This document shows, in pieces, positions 17,848 to 26,466 of a stretch of DNA of 64,000 bases. Under the pieces are notes generated by a model that did not search any database, was not told the DNA's origin, and worked only from the letters and a program-made list of their open reading frames with translations. Made by a program: the position numbers and the translations under genes. The DNA is from Paraburkholderia tuberum STM678 (GTDB lineage Bacteria > Pseudomonadota > Gammaproteobacteria > Burkholderiales > Burkholderiaceae), in assembly GCF_902833905.1 (NCBI RefSeq), contig NZ_CADFGP010000013.1, forward strand, positions 62,001 to 126,000. The letters run 5' to 3'. Each line of letters starts with the position of its first letter. The first letter of the stretch is position 1.

Positions 17848-18261
17848 TCACCGCCGGTCGAACGAATACTTGCCGGGGCCGGTCACGCACAACAGCAGCA
17901 ACCCGCCGATGATGCCGATGTTCTTGTAGAAATGAATCATATTGTCGTATTGCATCGCGCCGGTCATGTTCCAGTAGTGATGGCCGATGATCGCGGTGCC
18001 GAGCGTATACACCGCAAGCAGCAGCGCCAGCGGTCGCGTGAAAAATCCCACTAACAGCGCGACGCCCACCACAAGCTCCATCACCACCGCGATAACAGCC
18101 GAGAACGCCGGCACGGGCGCGCCGATCGACGTCATATAAGCGACGGTGCCGGCAAAGCCGGTCAGCTTCGACCAGCCGAACATCACGAACAGCACCATCA
18201 GCAGGATTCGAGCGACGAGAACGACGACGTCTTTCTGGTTTTCAAACAGTGTGTAGCGCAT
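17848..18261 (-). CDS. DoxX-family membrane protein
   Basis: 137 residues with four hydrophobic segments. The first carries the DoxX signature LVARILLMVLFVMFGWSKL; later come GFFTRPLALLLAVYTLGTAII and a HFYKNIGIIGG segment. DoxX proteins are small inner-membrane proteins linked to quinone or thiol redox stress. The ATG at 18261 starts the conserved part. The gene lies downstream of a pirin gene on the same strand, a common pairing, with a LysR gene divergent from both. Confidence 0.9.
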   Translation of the reverse strand: MRYTLFENQKDVVVLVARILLMVLFVMFGWSKLTGFAGTVAYMTSIGAPVPAFSAVIAVVMELVVGVALLVGFFTRPLALLLAVYTLGTAIIGHHYWNMTGAMQYDNMIHFYKNIGIIGGLLLLCVTGPGKYSFDRR

Positions 18262-18358
18262 GATTTTTCCCGATAGGGTCGAGCGATGAAGCTCGCTGGA
18301 AATCGTCGTCCAGCGAGCCGCGTTCAGGTTTGAGTCAATAGCGGCGCAAGCGGAGCGC

Positions 18359-19084
18359 TTATGCCCACAACGCCGAGGTTTCGATATTACGCAGGTCGAA
18401 CACGAGCACTTCCGCATCGCGGCCCTGCGTGAACGTCAGCGCTTCTTCACCCTGCACCCGCGCGCCGTCACCCTCGCCAAGCTCGACGCCATTCACCGTG
18501 ACGCTGCCGCGCGCCACCTGAACATATGCGTAGCGGTCCTTCGCGAGTTCGAGCCGCGCGGTTTCCTCGCCGTCGAACAGACCGGCATACACGCGCGCAT
18601 CCTGTTGCAACTGCAGTGAACCGTGCGCACCGTCCGGCGACAGCACGAGCCGCAGCACACCGCGCTTGTCGGCCGCGTCGAAGTGCTGTTGCTGATAGCG
18701 CGGCTTCGTGCCTTGCTGGGCCGGCGCGATCCAGATCTGCAGAAAGTGCACCGGCTCGCTCTTCGAATGGTTGTATTCGCTGTGCGCCACACCGGTGCCC
18801 GCGCTCATCAACTGGACGTCGCCCGGCACGATCACCGAGCCCGTGCCCATCGTGTCCTTGTGTTCGAGCGCGCCGTCGAGCACGTACGAAAAGATCTCCA
18901 TGTCGCGATGCGGATGCTTGCCGAAGCCCTGCGCCGGCGCCACACGGTCGTCGTTGATCACGAGCAGGTCGGAGAAGCCGTTCTGCTTCGGATCGTGATA
19001 GTTCGCGAACGAAAACGTATGACGCGAGCTGAGCCAGCCGTGTTCCGCGCGGCCACGTTGGTTGGCGTGTCTGATTTCGAGCAT
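18359..19084 (-). CDS. Pirin family protein (YhaK-like)
   Basis: 241 residues. The pirin cupin metal site is visible as GKHPHRDMEIFSYVLDGALEHKD, with the later His in GVAHSEYNHS. The start at 19084 has GGAG seven bases upstream. Bicupins of this class bind iron or another metal, and some oxidise quercetin-like flavonoids or act as redox sensors; which applies here is not visible. It is 97 bases upstream of the DoxX gene and divergent from a LysR gene that probably controls both. Confidence 0.92.
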   Translation of the reverse strand: MLEIRHANQRGRAEHGWLSSRHTFSFANYHDPKQNGFSDLLVINDDRVAPAQGFGKHPHRDMEIFSYVLDGALEHKDTMGTGSVIVPGDVQLMSAGTGVAHSEYNHSKSEPVHFLQIWIAPAQQGTKPRYQQQHFDAADKRGVLRLVLSPDGAHGSLQLQQDARVYAGLFDGEETARLELAKDRYAYVQVARGSVTVNGVELGEGDGARVQGEEALTFTQGRDAEVLVFDLRNIETSALWA

Positions 19085-19221
19085 GCTCTTTCTCCTTGAG
19101 TTTTGTCGTGCGATCCGGGCCAGATGTTTGGCTGCGATCCATGAACGACAGTGTAGGTCAATCCGGATGGCTATAATCATGATCAAGCCGGAAACACTGT
19201 CGCATTGGAGTGGACAATACG
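19085..19221. promoter_or_regulatory. Divergent promoter region between pirin and LysR genes
   Basis: TATAAT at 19172-19177 could be the -10 box of the LysR gene. It overlaps the partly symmetric ATCATGATCA, a plausible LysR T-N11-A type site. On the minus strand TTGACC (19158-19153) could be a -35 box for the pirin gene. The assignments are by eye. Confidence 0.35.
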
Positions 19222-20133
19222 ATGCAACTCGATGACATGCGCATCTTCGTCGCGACCGTCGACGCCCACAATTTCACCGCCGCGGCCAACCGGCTGTCGC
19301 TGTCGAAACAGTTCGTGAGCCGCCGTGTGATGGCGCTCGAGGAAGCGCTCGGTGTGCAACTGCTGATCCGCAACACGCGCAAGCTGGCGGTGACCGATCT
19401 GGGTCAGGAGTTCTACGAGCGCGCGAAGCGCATCCTCGGCGAGGTCGAGGACGCCGAGCAGGCCATGTCGCTGCGCCGCGCCGGGCCGCGCGGGCTGCTA
19501 CGCGTGAGCGCGCCGATGTCGTTCGGCATGACGCATCTGTCGCCGCTCGTCGCGGCGTTTCTGCGCGAGCATCGCGACGTGCGCTTCGACATGGAACTGA
19601 GCGACCGCGCCGTCGATGTGGTCGGCGAAGGCTTCGACATGGCGATCCGTATCGGCACGCTGGCGGATTCGTCGCTGATCGCGCAAAAGCTGATCGATGT
19701 GAAGATGGTCGCGTGCTGCAGCCCCGGTTATCTGCGCCGGCGTGGCAGCCCGGCCGTGCCTGGCGATCTCGCGAACCACGAATGTCTGCTGTACGGCCAC
19801 GGCGGCGCGGTGAGCTGGGACTTCAGCGTCGAGGGCGTGGTGAAGAGCGTCGAGGTGCGCGGGCCGTTACGCGCCAATAACGGCGATCTGATTCGCGATG
19901 CGGCCGTCGCGGGACTTGGAATCGTTCGGCTGCCGGATTTCATCGTCGCCGATGCGCTCGCAAGCGGACAACTCGTGCCCGTGCTCGAAGCGTTCCTGCC
20001 GTCGGCGACGGGCGTCTATGCCGTGTATCCGCAGCATCGGCAAAGCTCGGTCACGATCCGGGCATTCGTCGAGTTTCTGCGCAGGCATCTGAGGAAGAAG
20101 CTCGCGACCGAACCGCGGACGCCCGTCGGCTAA
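19222..20133 (+). CDS. LysR-type transcriptional regulator
   Basis: 303 residues. The N-terminal winged helix-turn-helix reads MRIFVATVDAHNFTAAANRL then SKQFVSRRVMALEEALGVQLL. The effector domain follows, with GLLRVSAPMSFGMTHLSPLV and a late GIVRLPDFIVADAL. The ATG at 19222 is preferred, with TTGGAG 11 bases upstream; a GTG at 19210 is in frame but lacks a spaced ribosome site. Divergent orientation suggests that it regulates the pirin-DoxX pair. Confidence 0.92.
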   Translation: MQLDDMRIFVATVDAHNFTAAANRLSLSKQFVSRRVMALEEALGVQLLIRNTRKLAVTDLGQEFYERAKRILGEVEDAEQAMSLRRAGPRGLLRVSAPMSFGMTHLSPLVAAFLREHRDVRFDMELSDRAVDVVGEGFDMAIRIGTLADSSLIAQKLIDVKMVACCSPGYLRRRGSPAVPGDLANHECLLYGHGGAVSWDFSVEGVVKSVEVRGPLRANNGDLIRDAAVAGLGIVRLPDFIVADALASGQLVPVLEAFLPSATGVYAVYPQHRQSSVTIRAFVEFLRRHLRKKLATEPRTPVG

Positions 20134-20145
20134 TCCCCTAAACCC

Positions 20146-21162
20146 TCAACCGTTGCGGAAGATAAAGCTATACGCGCTCAACGCCGGCACGCCGCCCAGG
20201 TGCGCATAAAGTACGCGCGAGCCGGCCGGAAATTCGCCGTTACGCACCTTGTCGATCATGCCGTGCATCGACTTTCCCTCGTACACCGGATCGGTCAGCA
20301 TGCCTTCGAGTCGCGCGCACAGACGGATCGCCTCGAGCGTGCCGTCGCTCGGCAGACCGTATTCCGGGCCGCCGTAGCGCTCGTCGAGCACGATCTCCTT
20401 CGCGGTGATGTCGCGGCCCAGTTCGACGCTCTCGGCGGTCCGCTTCGCGATGCGCGTGATCTGCTCGCGTGTCTGCGCCGGTTTCGCCGATGCGTCGATG
20501 CCGATCACCCGATCGGCGCGGCCGTCGGCGGCGAAACCGACGACCATGCCAGCCTGCGTGCTGCCCGTCACCGAGCACACGACGACGTAGTCGAACTTGA
20601 AGCCCAGTTCGGCTTCCTGCTGACGCACCTCTTCGGCAAAGCCGACGAAGCCGAGGCCGCCGAGCGGATGGTCGGAGCAGCCGGCCGGAATCGCGTACGG
20701 CTTGCCGCCGGCCGCGCGCACGCTGTCGAGCGCGTCTTCCCAGCTCTTGCGAAAGCCGATGTCGAAGCCGTCCGGCACGAGCCGCACGTCGGCGCCCATC
20801 ATGCGCGACATCTGGATGTTGCCGACGCGGTCATACACCGCATCCGAGTAGTTGACCCAGTTCTCCTGCACGAGCACGCACTTCAGGCCGAGATGCGCGG
20901 CAACCGCCGCGACCTGGCGCGTCTGGTTCGACTGGATGCCGCCGATCGACACGAGCGTGTCGCAGCCCTGCGCGAGCGCGTCGGGGATCAGATATTCGAG
21001 CTTGCGGGTCTTGTTGCCGCCGAACGCGAGGCCGCTATTGCAGTCCTCGCGCTTGGCATACAGCTCGACCTTGCCGCCGAGATGCTCGCTCAGACGCTTG
21101 AGCGGTTGAATTGGCGTCGGTCCGAAGGTGAGCGGGTAGCGGGGGAATCGTTGCAGGTTCAT
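20146..21162 (-). CDS. acdS: 1-aminocyclopropane-1-carboxylate deaminase
   Basis: 338 residues, identical to the standard AcdS length. The PLP lysine is K51 ([11 protein letters not shown]). The residues that separate true ACC deaminase from D-cysteine desulfhydrase are all present: Y294 and E295 (DPVYEGKS) and L322 (AHLGG). The enzyme converts the plant ethylene precursor ACC to ammonia and 2-oxobutanoate and is a hallmark of plant-growth-promoting Paraburkholderia. The ATG at 21162 has GGAG six bases before it. The divergent acdR gene encodes its Lrp-type regulator. Confidence 0.97.
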   Translation of the reverse strand: MNLQRFPRYPLTFGPTPIQPLKRLSEHLGGKVELYAKREDCNSGLAFGGNKTRKLEYLIPDALAQGCDTLVSIGGIQSNQTRQVAAVAAHLGLKCVLVQENWVNYSDAVYDRVGNIQMSRMMGADVRLVPDGFDIGFRKSWEDALDSVRAAGGKPYAIPAGCSDHPLGGLGFVGFAEEVRQQEAELGFKFDYVVVCSVTGSTQAGMVVGFAADGRADRVIGIDASAKPAQTREQITRIAKRTAESVELGRDITAKEIVLDERYGGPEYGLPSDGTLEAIRLCARLEGMLTDPVYEGKSMHGMIDKVRNGEFPAGSRVLYAHLGGVPALSAYSFIFRNG

Positions 21163-21197
21163 CGCGGCTCCGTGGTGGGGTGATTTCCGTGAGTACA

Positions 21198-21283
21198 TGT
21201 TAGGAAATACCGCTCGAAATGAGCTTGCGAAAAAAATCGCTTAGACGTATTTTTCGAAATCAAAGAATGTCCGCTTCCTAACA
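21198..21283. promoter_or_regulatory. Inverted repeats in the acdS-acdR control region
   Basis: A perfect 9-bp inverted repeat, TGTTAGGAA at 21198-21206 and TTCCTAACA at 21275-21283, flanks an AT-rich core. Inside is a smaller repeat GCTC-N5-GAGC at about 21212-21224. Lrp-family proteins bind several such sites and bend DNA between them, so this probably is the AcdR operator. Confidence 0.55.
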
Positions 21284-21296
21284 AAAATTCGTACAC

Positions 21297-21818
21297 ATGG
21301 TCATGAGCGCAACGAAAGTTCGTGCTGGAGCGCCACCTTCGGGCATCGGCGCGATTCACCATCCGCTCGATCGCATCGATCGCGCGATCCTGCGGCAGTT
21401 GCAAACCGACGCGTCTATTTCGAACGTGGCGCTCGCCGCGAAAGTGAAGCTGAGCGCGCCGGCGTGTTTGCGGCGCGTCGAACGCTTGAAGGAATCGGGG
21501 CTGATTCGCGGCGTGGTCGCGCTGCTCGATCCAAAGGCGGCCGGCGCGGGCATGCTCGTGATCATCGGCGTGGTACTGGATCGCTCGACGCCCGAGTCGT
21601 TCGCCGAGTTCGAGAAGGCCGCGCAGAAAGTGGCCGGCTGCATGGAGTGCCACGTGGTGACCGGCGAGTTCGACTATTTCATGGTGATCCGCACGCGCGA
21701 CAGCGACAGCTTCAATCGACTCCACGCCGAGCAGTTGCTGTATCTGCCGGGCGTACGGCAGATCCGCTCATTCATGGTGCTGAAGGAAATCCTGTCGACC
21801 ACGAAATTTCCGCTGTGA
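21297..21818 (+). CDS. acdR: Lrp/AsnC-family regulator of ACC deaminase
   Basis: 173 residues. The N-terminal helix-turn-helix follows LDRIDRAILRQLQTDASISN and continues KLSAPACLRRVERLKESGLI. The C-terminal RAM domain has ITGEFDYF-like VVTGEFDYFMVIRTRD. AcdR activates acdS when ACC is present in other rhizobacteria. The gene is divergent from acdS across 134 bases. An ATG six bases later (21303) is an equal candidate start. Confidence 0.93.
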   Translation: MVMSATKVRAGAPPSGIGAIHHPLDRIDRAILRQLQTDASISNVALAAKVKLSAPACLRRVERLKESGLIRGVVALLDPKAAGAGMLVIIGVVLDRSTPESFAEFEKAAQKVAGCMECHVVTGEFDYFMVIRTRDSDSFNRLHAEQLLYLPGVRQIRSFMVLKEILSTTKFPL

Positions 21819-21965
21819 GCCGCGCGGCCGCGCCGCCGGCCGCGAAAGCGCGCATGCTGTCATAAACGCCGCGCCCGCGCGACCAAGCTTCGGCGCACCC
21901 GCATGCGGCCGTGGCAGCACCGTGCCAACGCGGGCGGGCGCCGGCACTTTTCCGGAGCGACCATC

Positions 21966-22724
21966 ATGACTCGCAACAGACCGCAATTCCTTACATCGTT
22001 CGGCGGCAGCTCGAAACGCACACGCGCGGCCGTGTTGTCGTTGCTGCTAGGCGCGGCCGCGCTCGCGTTGCCGCTCGCGCAGCGCGTCGCGTTCGCGGCG
22101 GAGAGCGCCGTCGTGATCGCGCCGCCCGCGCTCGACGAACCGATCCCGGCCAGCACCGCGCACGAGGAAACCGCGGTGTTCGCGGGTGGCTGCTTCTGGG
22201 GCGTCCAGGGGGTGTTCCAGCATGTGCGCGGTGTCACGCGGGCGGTGTCCGGCTACTCGGGCGGCTCACGCGACACCGCGCAGTACGAGACCGTCAGCGG
22301 CGGCGAGACGGGACACGCCGAATCGGTGCAGGTCACGTTCGATCCTGGCAAGGTCACCTACGGCCAGTTGCTGCAGGTGTATTTCTCGGTGGTTCAGGAC
22401 CCGACCGAGCTGAATCGTCAGGGGCCCGACAGCGGCACGCAATACCGCTCCGCGATCTTTCCGCTGAACGACGCGCAACGGCGTGTCGCGCAAAGCTACA
22501 TTGCGCAGCTCGACAAGTCGCACGTGTTCCCCGCGCCGATCGTCACGAAGACGGAGCCCTACAAGGGCTTCTATCCGGCCGAGTCGTATCACCAGAACTA
22601 TCTGACCTTGCATCCCGATTCGGCCTACATCGTGTTCAATGACATGCCGAAAATCGCCAACCTGAAACGCCTGTTCCCCAACCTGTATCGCGACAAGCCG
22701 GTGCTCGTCGAAGCAGGGCAATAA
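21966..22724 (+). CDS. msrA: Exported peptide methionine sulfoxide reductase MsrA
   Basis: 252 residues. The N-terminus is a signal peptide: basic start, then LSLLLGAAALALPLAQRVAFAAE. The MsrA catalytic motif AVFAGGCFWGVQGVFQ follows at about residue 68, with SGYSGGS and GHAESVQVTFDP downstream. The enzyme repairs oxidised methionine, here in the envelope. GGAG lies eight bases before the ATG. An export signal on MsrA is less common than the cytoplasmic form. Neighbouring genes fit a role in oxidative stress. Confidence 0.92.
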   Translation: MTRNRPQFLTSFGGSSKRTRAAVLSLLLGAAALALPLAQRVAFAAESAVVIAPPALDEPIPASTAHEETAVFAGGCFWGVQGVFQHVRGVTRAVSGYSGGSRDTAQYETVSGGETGHAESVQVTFDPGKVTYGQLLQVYFSVVQDPTELNRQGPDSGTQYRSAIFPLNDAQRRVAQSYIAQLDKSHVFPAPIVTKTEPYKGFYPAESYHQNYLTLHPDSAYIVFNDMPKIANLKRLFPNLYRDKPVLVEAGQ

Positions 22725-23082
22725 CCCCTCCGAACGGCGGCGCCAGCGGCGCCGCCGCAGCGCCGGACCGTCTTCGGCTTACGCCTTGGGTCGCGCTCGT
22801 CATCAATCTTCCACAGAGTTGGCGCATATCTTGCGCAGCAATGTTCCGTTGGCCATTGTCCGCGTCACCGCGGCGCGCAAGGACTATGCGCAGTGGCCAC
22901 CACGCTAGCGCGTGGGTCATGCGGGCTCGCCGCGCCTCGTGCACATCGCGCTGCCCGCTTCATCGATTGGAAAAATTACACGCCGTAAGTAACAGCGCGG
23001 CGGTCGTCCGCGTTTTTGGGTCCGCGCTGGACCCCGGGCGAAAACCTAACCTCATCGCGACGAGCGAAATTGGAGGCTTCCG
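22725..23082. other. Intergenic stretch with a strong hairpin
   Basis: A perfect 10-bp stem pairs CGGCGGCGCC (22735-22744) with GGCGCCGCCG (22748-22757) just after msrA, without a T-run, so it is a possible terminator or 3' stabilising stem. Nothing else is evident in the remaining approximately 325 bases apart from the ribosome site of the next gene. Confidence 0.45.
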
Positions 23083-23982
23083 GTGGTCAACAGCCGTAGA
23101 AAGAAGCGGGGCGCCATGCCTCGCCATAAACAAACCGGCATCGCGGCGAGTTCGCTCGTCGCCGCGACCTTGGGCGCGATGGCCTGCGTGCCGGGTGTGG
23201 TCTTCGCGCAGACGCCGTCGCCGCTCGGCGAATGGCAATATTCGGTGGGCGTTCCGCTGCAGAAGATGTGGCAGCCGAACATTCCCGACTGGCAACTGCG
23301 CTTCGGCGTGGCCACATCGTTCCAGCCGCGCTTCGTAGGATCGGACCGCTATCACCTGGTGGCCGGCCCGAGCATCGACGTGCGCTACAAGGATCTGTTC
23401 TTTCTGTCGAGCGGCGAAGGTTTCGGCGTGAATTTCGCGCAGGGCGAGAACTGGCGCATGAGTCTCGCCGCGGTCTACGACCTCGGGCGACGCGGCCAGA
23501 ACGATCCGCAGGAGCTCAACGGGCTCGGCAACATCAACCCGGCGCCCGGTCTGAAGCTTTCGGGCGAGTACGTCGTGTCGAAGGATTTTCCGCTCGTCCT
23601 GCGCGCCGATATCCGCCGCTATTTCGGCGGATCGAACGGCTGGATCGGCGATCTCGGCGCCTATATGCCGATGCCCGGCAGCACCAGGCAGTTCTTCTGG
23701 TTCGCCGGCCCGAACGTGGTGCTCGCGGACTCCAATTACATGAACAGCTGGTTCGGCGTCAATCAGGAGCAGGCTGCGCACTCGCAGTATCCGCAGTACC
23801 ACGCGAGCGCGGGCTTCAAGTCGGTGGGTTTCGGCGTCAGCGCGATCTGGCTGTTCAGCAAGCACTGGTTCGCGACCGCCGACGGCGCGTTCGAGCAGCT
23901 CGTCGGCAGCGCGGGCAACAGTCCGATCACGCGCAGCCGCGCGACCGGCGTCGCCGACGTGTCGATCAACTACCGGTTCTGA
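23083..23982 (+). CDS. MipA/OmpV-family outer membrane protein
   Basis: 299 residues. A signal peptide (ASSLVAATLGAMACVPGVVFAQ) precedes a beta-rich protein that ends in an aromatic outer-membrane signature (SINYRF). The blocks GVATSFQPRFVGSDRYHL and LPGPSIDVRYKDLFFLSS-like match MipA/OmpV proteins, which scaffold murein enzymes or act as small porins. The GTG at 23083 is chosen because GGAGG lies six bases upstream; an ATG at 23116 is possible. Confidence 0.8.
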   Translation: MVNSRRKKRGAMPRHKQTGIAASSLVAATLGAMACVPGVVFAQTPSPLGEWQYSVGVPLQKMWQPNIPDWQLRFGVATSFQPRFVGSDRYHLVAGPSIDVRYKDLFFLSSGEGFGVNFAQGENWRMSLAAVYDLGRRGQNDPQELNGLGNINPAPGLKLSGEYVVSKDFPLVLRADIRRYFGGSNGWIGDLGAYMPMPGSTRQFFWFAGPNVVLADSNYMNSWFGVNQEQAAHSQYPQYHASAGFKSVGFGVSAIWLFSKHWFATADGAFEQLVGSAGNSPITRSRATGVADVSINYRF

Positions 23983-24101
23983 CGCACCGCCGCCGCGCAG
24001 CCAATGCGCCGTGACTTGGTGGGTATAGCCCTTGCTGACTCTGTGATCGCGCGCCGCGACGCCTCCGTCGCCGCGCGCCCGAACACAAGGAGTCGATCCC
24101 C

Positions 24102-26222
24102 ATGGCAGGTAAAGCGAATACCCAGAAGGCCGCGGCCCAGGCAAACGGGGCCGCGCAGTCGAACGACGCGAAATCGAACGATCTCGAACGCAATCGCGTG
24201 AAGCCGCAAGGCGAGGCCCTGAGGACCAATCAGGGCGTCAAGATCGCCGACAACCAGAACACGTTGCGTGCGGGACCGCGCGGTCCATCGCTGCTGGAAG
24301 ATTTCATCATGCGTGAAAAGATCACGCACTTCGACCACGAGCGTATTCCCGAACGGATCGTGCACGCGCGTGGCTCGGCCGCGCATGGTGTCTTCAAGGT
24401 CTACGAATCGATGCGCGAGTACACCAAGGCCGCGTTTTTGCAGGACCCGGCCGCCGAAACGCCGGTCTATGTGCGTTTCTCGACCGTGCAAGGTCCGCGC
24501 GGCTCTGCCGACACCGTGCGCGACGTGCGCGGCTTCGCGACGAAGTTCTACACGCAGGAAGGCAATTTCGATCTGGTGGGCAACAACATGCCGGTGTTCT
24601 TCATCCAGGACGCGATCAAGTTTCCTGACTTCGTGCACGCGGTGAAACCGGAAGCACCGAACGAAATGCCGACCGGCGGGTCCGCGCACGACACGTTCTG
24701 GGACTTCGTCTCGCTCGTGCCCGAATCGGCGCACATGGTGCTGTGGACGATGTCGGACCGCGCGATTCCGCGCAGCTTTCGGACGATGGAAGGCTTCGGC
24801 GTTCACACGTTCCGCTTCGTCAATGCGCAGGGCAAAGCTCGTTTCGTCAAGTTCCACTGGCGTCCCGTGCTCGGCTCGTATTCGCTGCTGTGGGACGAAG
24901 CGCAGAAGCTCGCGGGCAAGGACCCGGACTTTCACCGCCGCGACCTATGGGAAGCGATCGAGCGCGGCGATTATCCGGAGTACGAACTGGGCGTGCAGAT
25001 CGTCGAGGAAGCCGACGAGCACAAGTTCGATTTCGACCTGCTCGATCCGACCAAGCTGATTCCGGAAGAGCTGGTGCCGGTGAAAATCATCGGCAAGATG
25101 ACGCTCAATCGCAATCCGGACAACTTCTTCGCCGAGACCGAACAGGCCGCGTTCCATCCGGGGCATATCGTGCCGGGCATCGATTTCACCAACGATCCGT
25201 TGCTGCAGGGGCGTTTGTTCTCGTATACGGACACTCAGATCAGCCGCCTCGGTGGCCCGAACTTTCACGAGATTCCGATCAACCGGCCGGTCTGTCCATC
25301 CGTCAACAATCAGCGCGATGCGATGCATCGGCAGGCGATCCATGTCGGCCAGGCGTCGTACGAGCCGAACTCGCTGAACGACGGCTGGCCGAAGGAAACC
25401 GATCCGGCCGCTGAAGATGGCGGCTTCGACAGCCATCACGAACACGTCGAGGGCACGAAGATTCGCGTGCGCAGCGACTCGTTCGCCGATCATTTCTCGC
25501 AGGCCGCGTTGTTCTACAACAGCATGTCGCAGCCGGAAAAAGACCATATCGCGGCGGCCTATCAGTTCGAGCTCGGCAAGGTGACGAAGCCCGAGATTCG
25601 CGCGCGTCAGGTCAACGAGATTCTCGCGAACTTCGACGCCGTTCTCGCCGCGAAGGTCGCCGAAGGACTCGGCTTGCCGGCGCCGAAAAAGGGCACGGCG
25701 AAACTCGTCGGGCCGAAGACTTCGCCGGCGTTGAGTCTGCTCAATCGCGTGAAGCCCGGCATCAAGACCCGCAAGATCGCGCTGCTCGCCGCACCCGGCT
25801 CCGATGGCGCGGCGATCAAACAGTTGCAGCAGGCGCTCACGGATGAAGGCGCAACGCCGATGCTGATCGCGCCGACGCTCGCCGAGATCGATGGCCTCGC
25901 GCCCGACGCGACGATCGCCGGGCTGCCATCGGTGATGTTCGACGCGGTGATCGTGGTCGGCGGCGAGAAGGGGGCGAAGGCACTGTCGCAATCGGGCGAT
26001 GCGCGGCACTTCGTGCTCGAAGCGTTCAAGCATCTGAAGGCGATCGCGGCGCTCGGCGCGGGGCGCGACGTGCTCACGGCCGCGCAGTTGCCCGCGCAGC
26101 CGGACGGCGTGGCGACCGGCGAGGACTCGCAGTCTGCCGATGTGTTGAAGGCGTTCATCAAGGCCGCCGGACAGCATCGCGTATGGTCGCGCGCGGCGCA
26201 GGCGGAATCGGTGCCGGCCTGA
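24102..26222 (+). CDS. katE: Large-subunit monofunctional catalase (HPII type)
   Basis: 706 residues, matching clade 2 catalases. The distal haem His lies in [13 protein letters not shown], the Asn in [11 protein letters not shown], and the proximal Tyr in [10 protein letters not shown]. After residue 500 a DJ-1/PfpI-like flavodoxin domain follows ([15 protein letters not shown] and [13 protein letters not shown]), which only large-subunit enzymes have. It destroys hydrogen peroxide, often in stationary phase. AAGGAG precedes the ATG. A terminator follows at 26323. Confidence 0.96.
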   Translation: MAGKANTQKAAAQANGAAQSNDAKSNDLERNRVKPQGEALRTNQGVKIADNQNTLRAGPRGPSLLEDFIMREKITHFDHERIPERIVHARGSAAHGVFKVYESMREYTKAAFLQDPAAETPVYVRFSTVQGPRGSADTVRDVRGFATKFYTQEGNFDLVGNNMPVFFIQDAIKFPDFVHAVKPEAPNEMPTGGSAHDTFWDFVSLVPESAHMVLWTMSDRAIPRSFRTMEGFGVHTFRFVNAQGKARFVKFHWRPVLGSYSLLWDEAQKLAGKDPDFHRRDLWEAIERGDYPEYELGVQIVEEADEHKFDFDLLDPTKLIPEELVPVKIIGKMTLNRNPDNFFAETEQAAFHPGHIVPGIDFTNDPLLQGRLFSYTDTQISRLGGPNFHEIPINRPVCPSVNNQRDAMHRQAIHVGQASYEPNSLNDGWPKETDPAAEDGGFDSHHEHVEGTKIRVRSDSFADHFSQAALFYNSMSQPEKDHIAAAYQFELGKVTKPEIRARQVNEILANFDAVLAAKVAEGLGLPAPKKGTAKLVGPKTSPALSLLNRVKPGIKTRKIALLAAPGSDGAAIKQLQQALTDEGATPMLIAPTLAEIDGLAPDATIAGLPSVMFDAVIVVGGEKGAKALSQSGDARHFVLEAFKHLKAIAALGAGRDVLTAAQLPAQPDGVATGEDSQSADVLKAFIKAAGQHRVWSRAAQAESVPA

Positions 26223-26322
26223 GCGGGCCGAGCCGGTTGCGCTGATGCGCTGCCGCGTTAGCCGCTGAACGGTGCTGAGCGTAGCTGAAACACGGCGCGT
26301 CGATGCGCGTCGATGCAGGAAT

Positions 26323-26353
26323 CTGGCCGGTGTTAGCCGGCCAGGTTCTTTTT
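26323..26353 (+). terminator. Intrinsic terminator after katE
   Basis: A perfect 8-bp stem, CTGGCCGG (26323-26330) with CCGGCCAG (26337-26344), has a 6-base loop and is followed by GTTCTTTTT. It separates katE from the signalling operon. Confidence 0.85.
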
Positions 26354-26466
26354 GGCATTCCGCGTCGCGCGCGTGCGGGTCGTCCTTGTATGATGACAGC
26401 GGTCGCATCGCGGCACTCAACACCGTGCGCAGACCCGAAAGATATTCCGCATCGACCCGATTCGCC

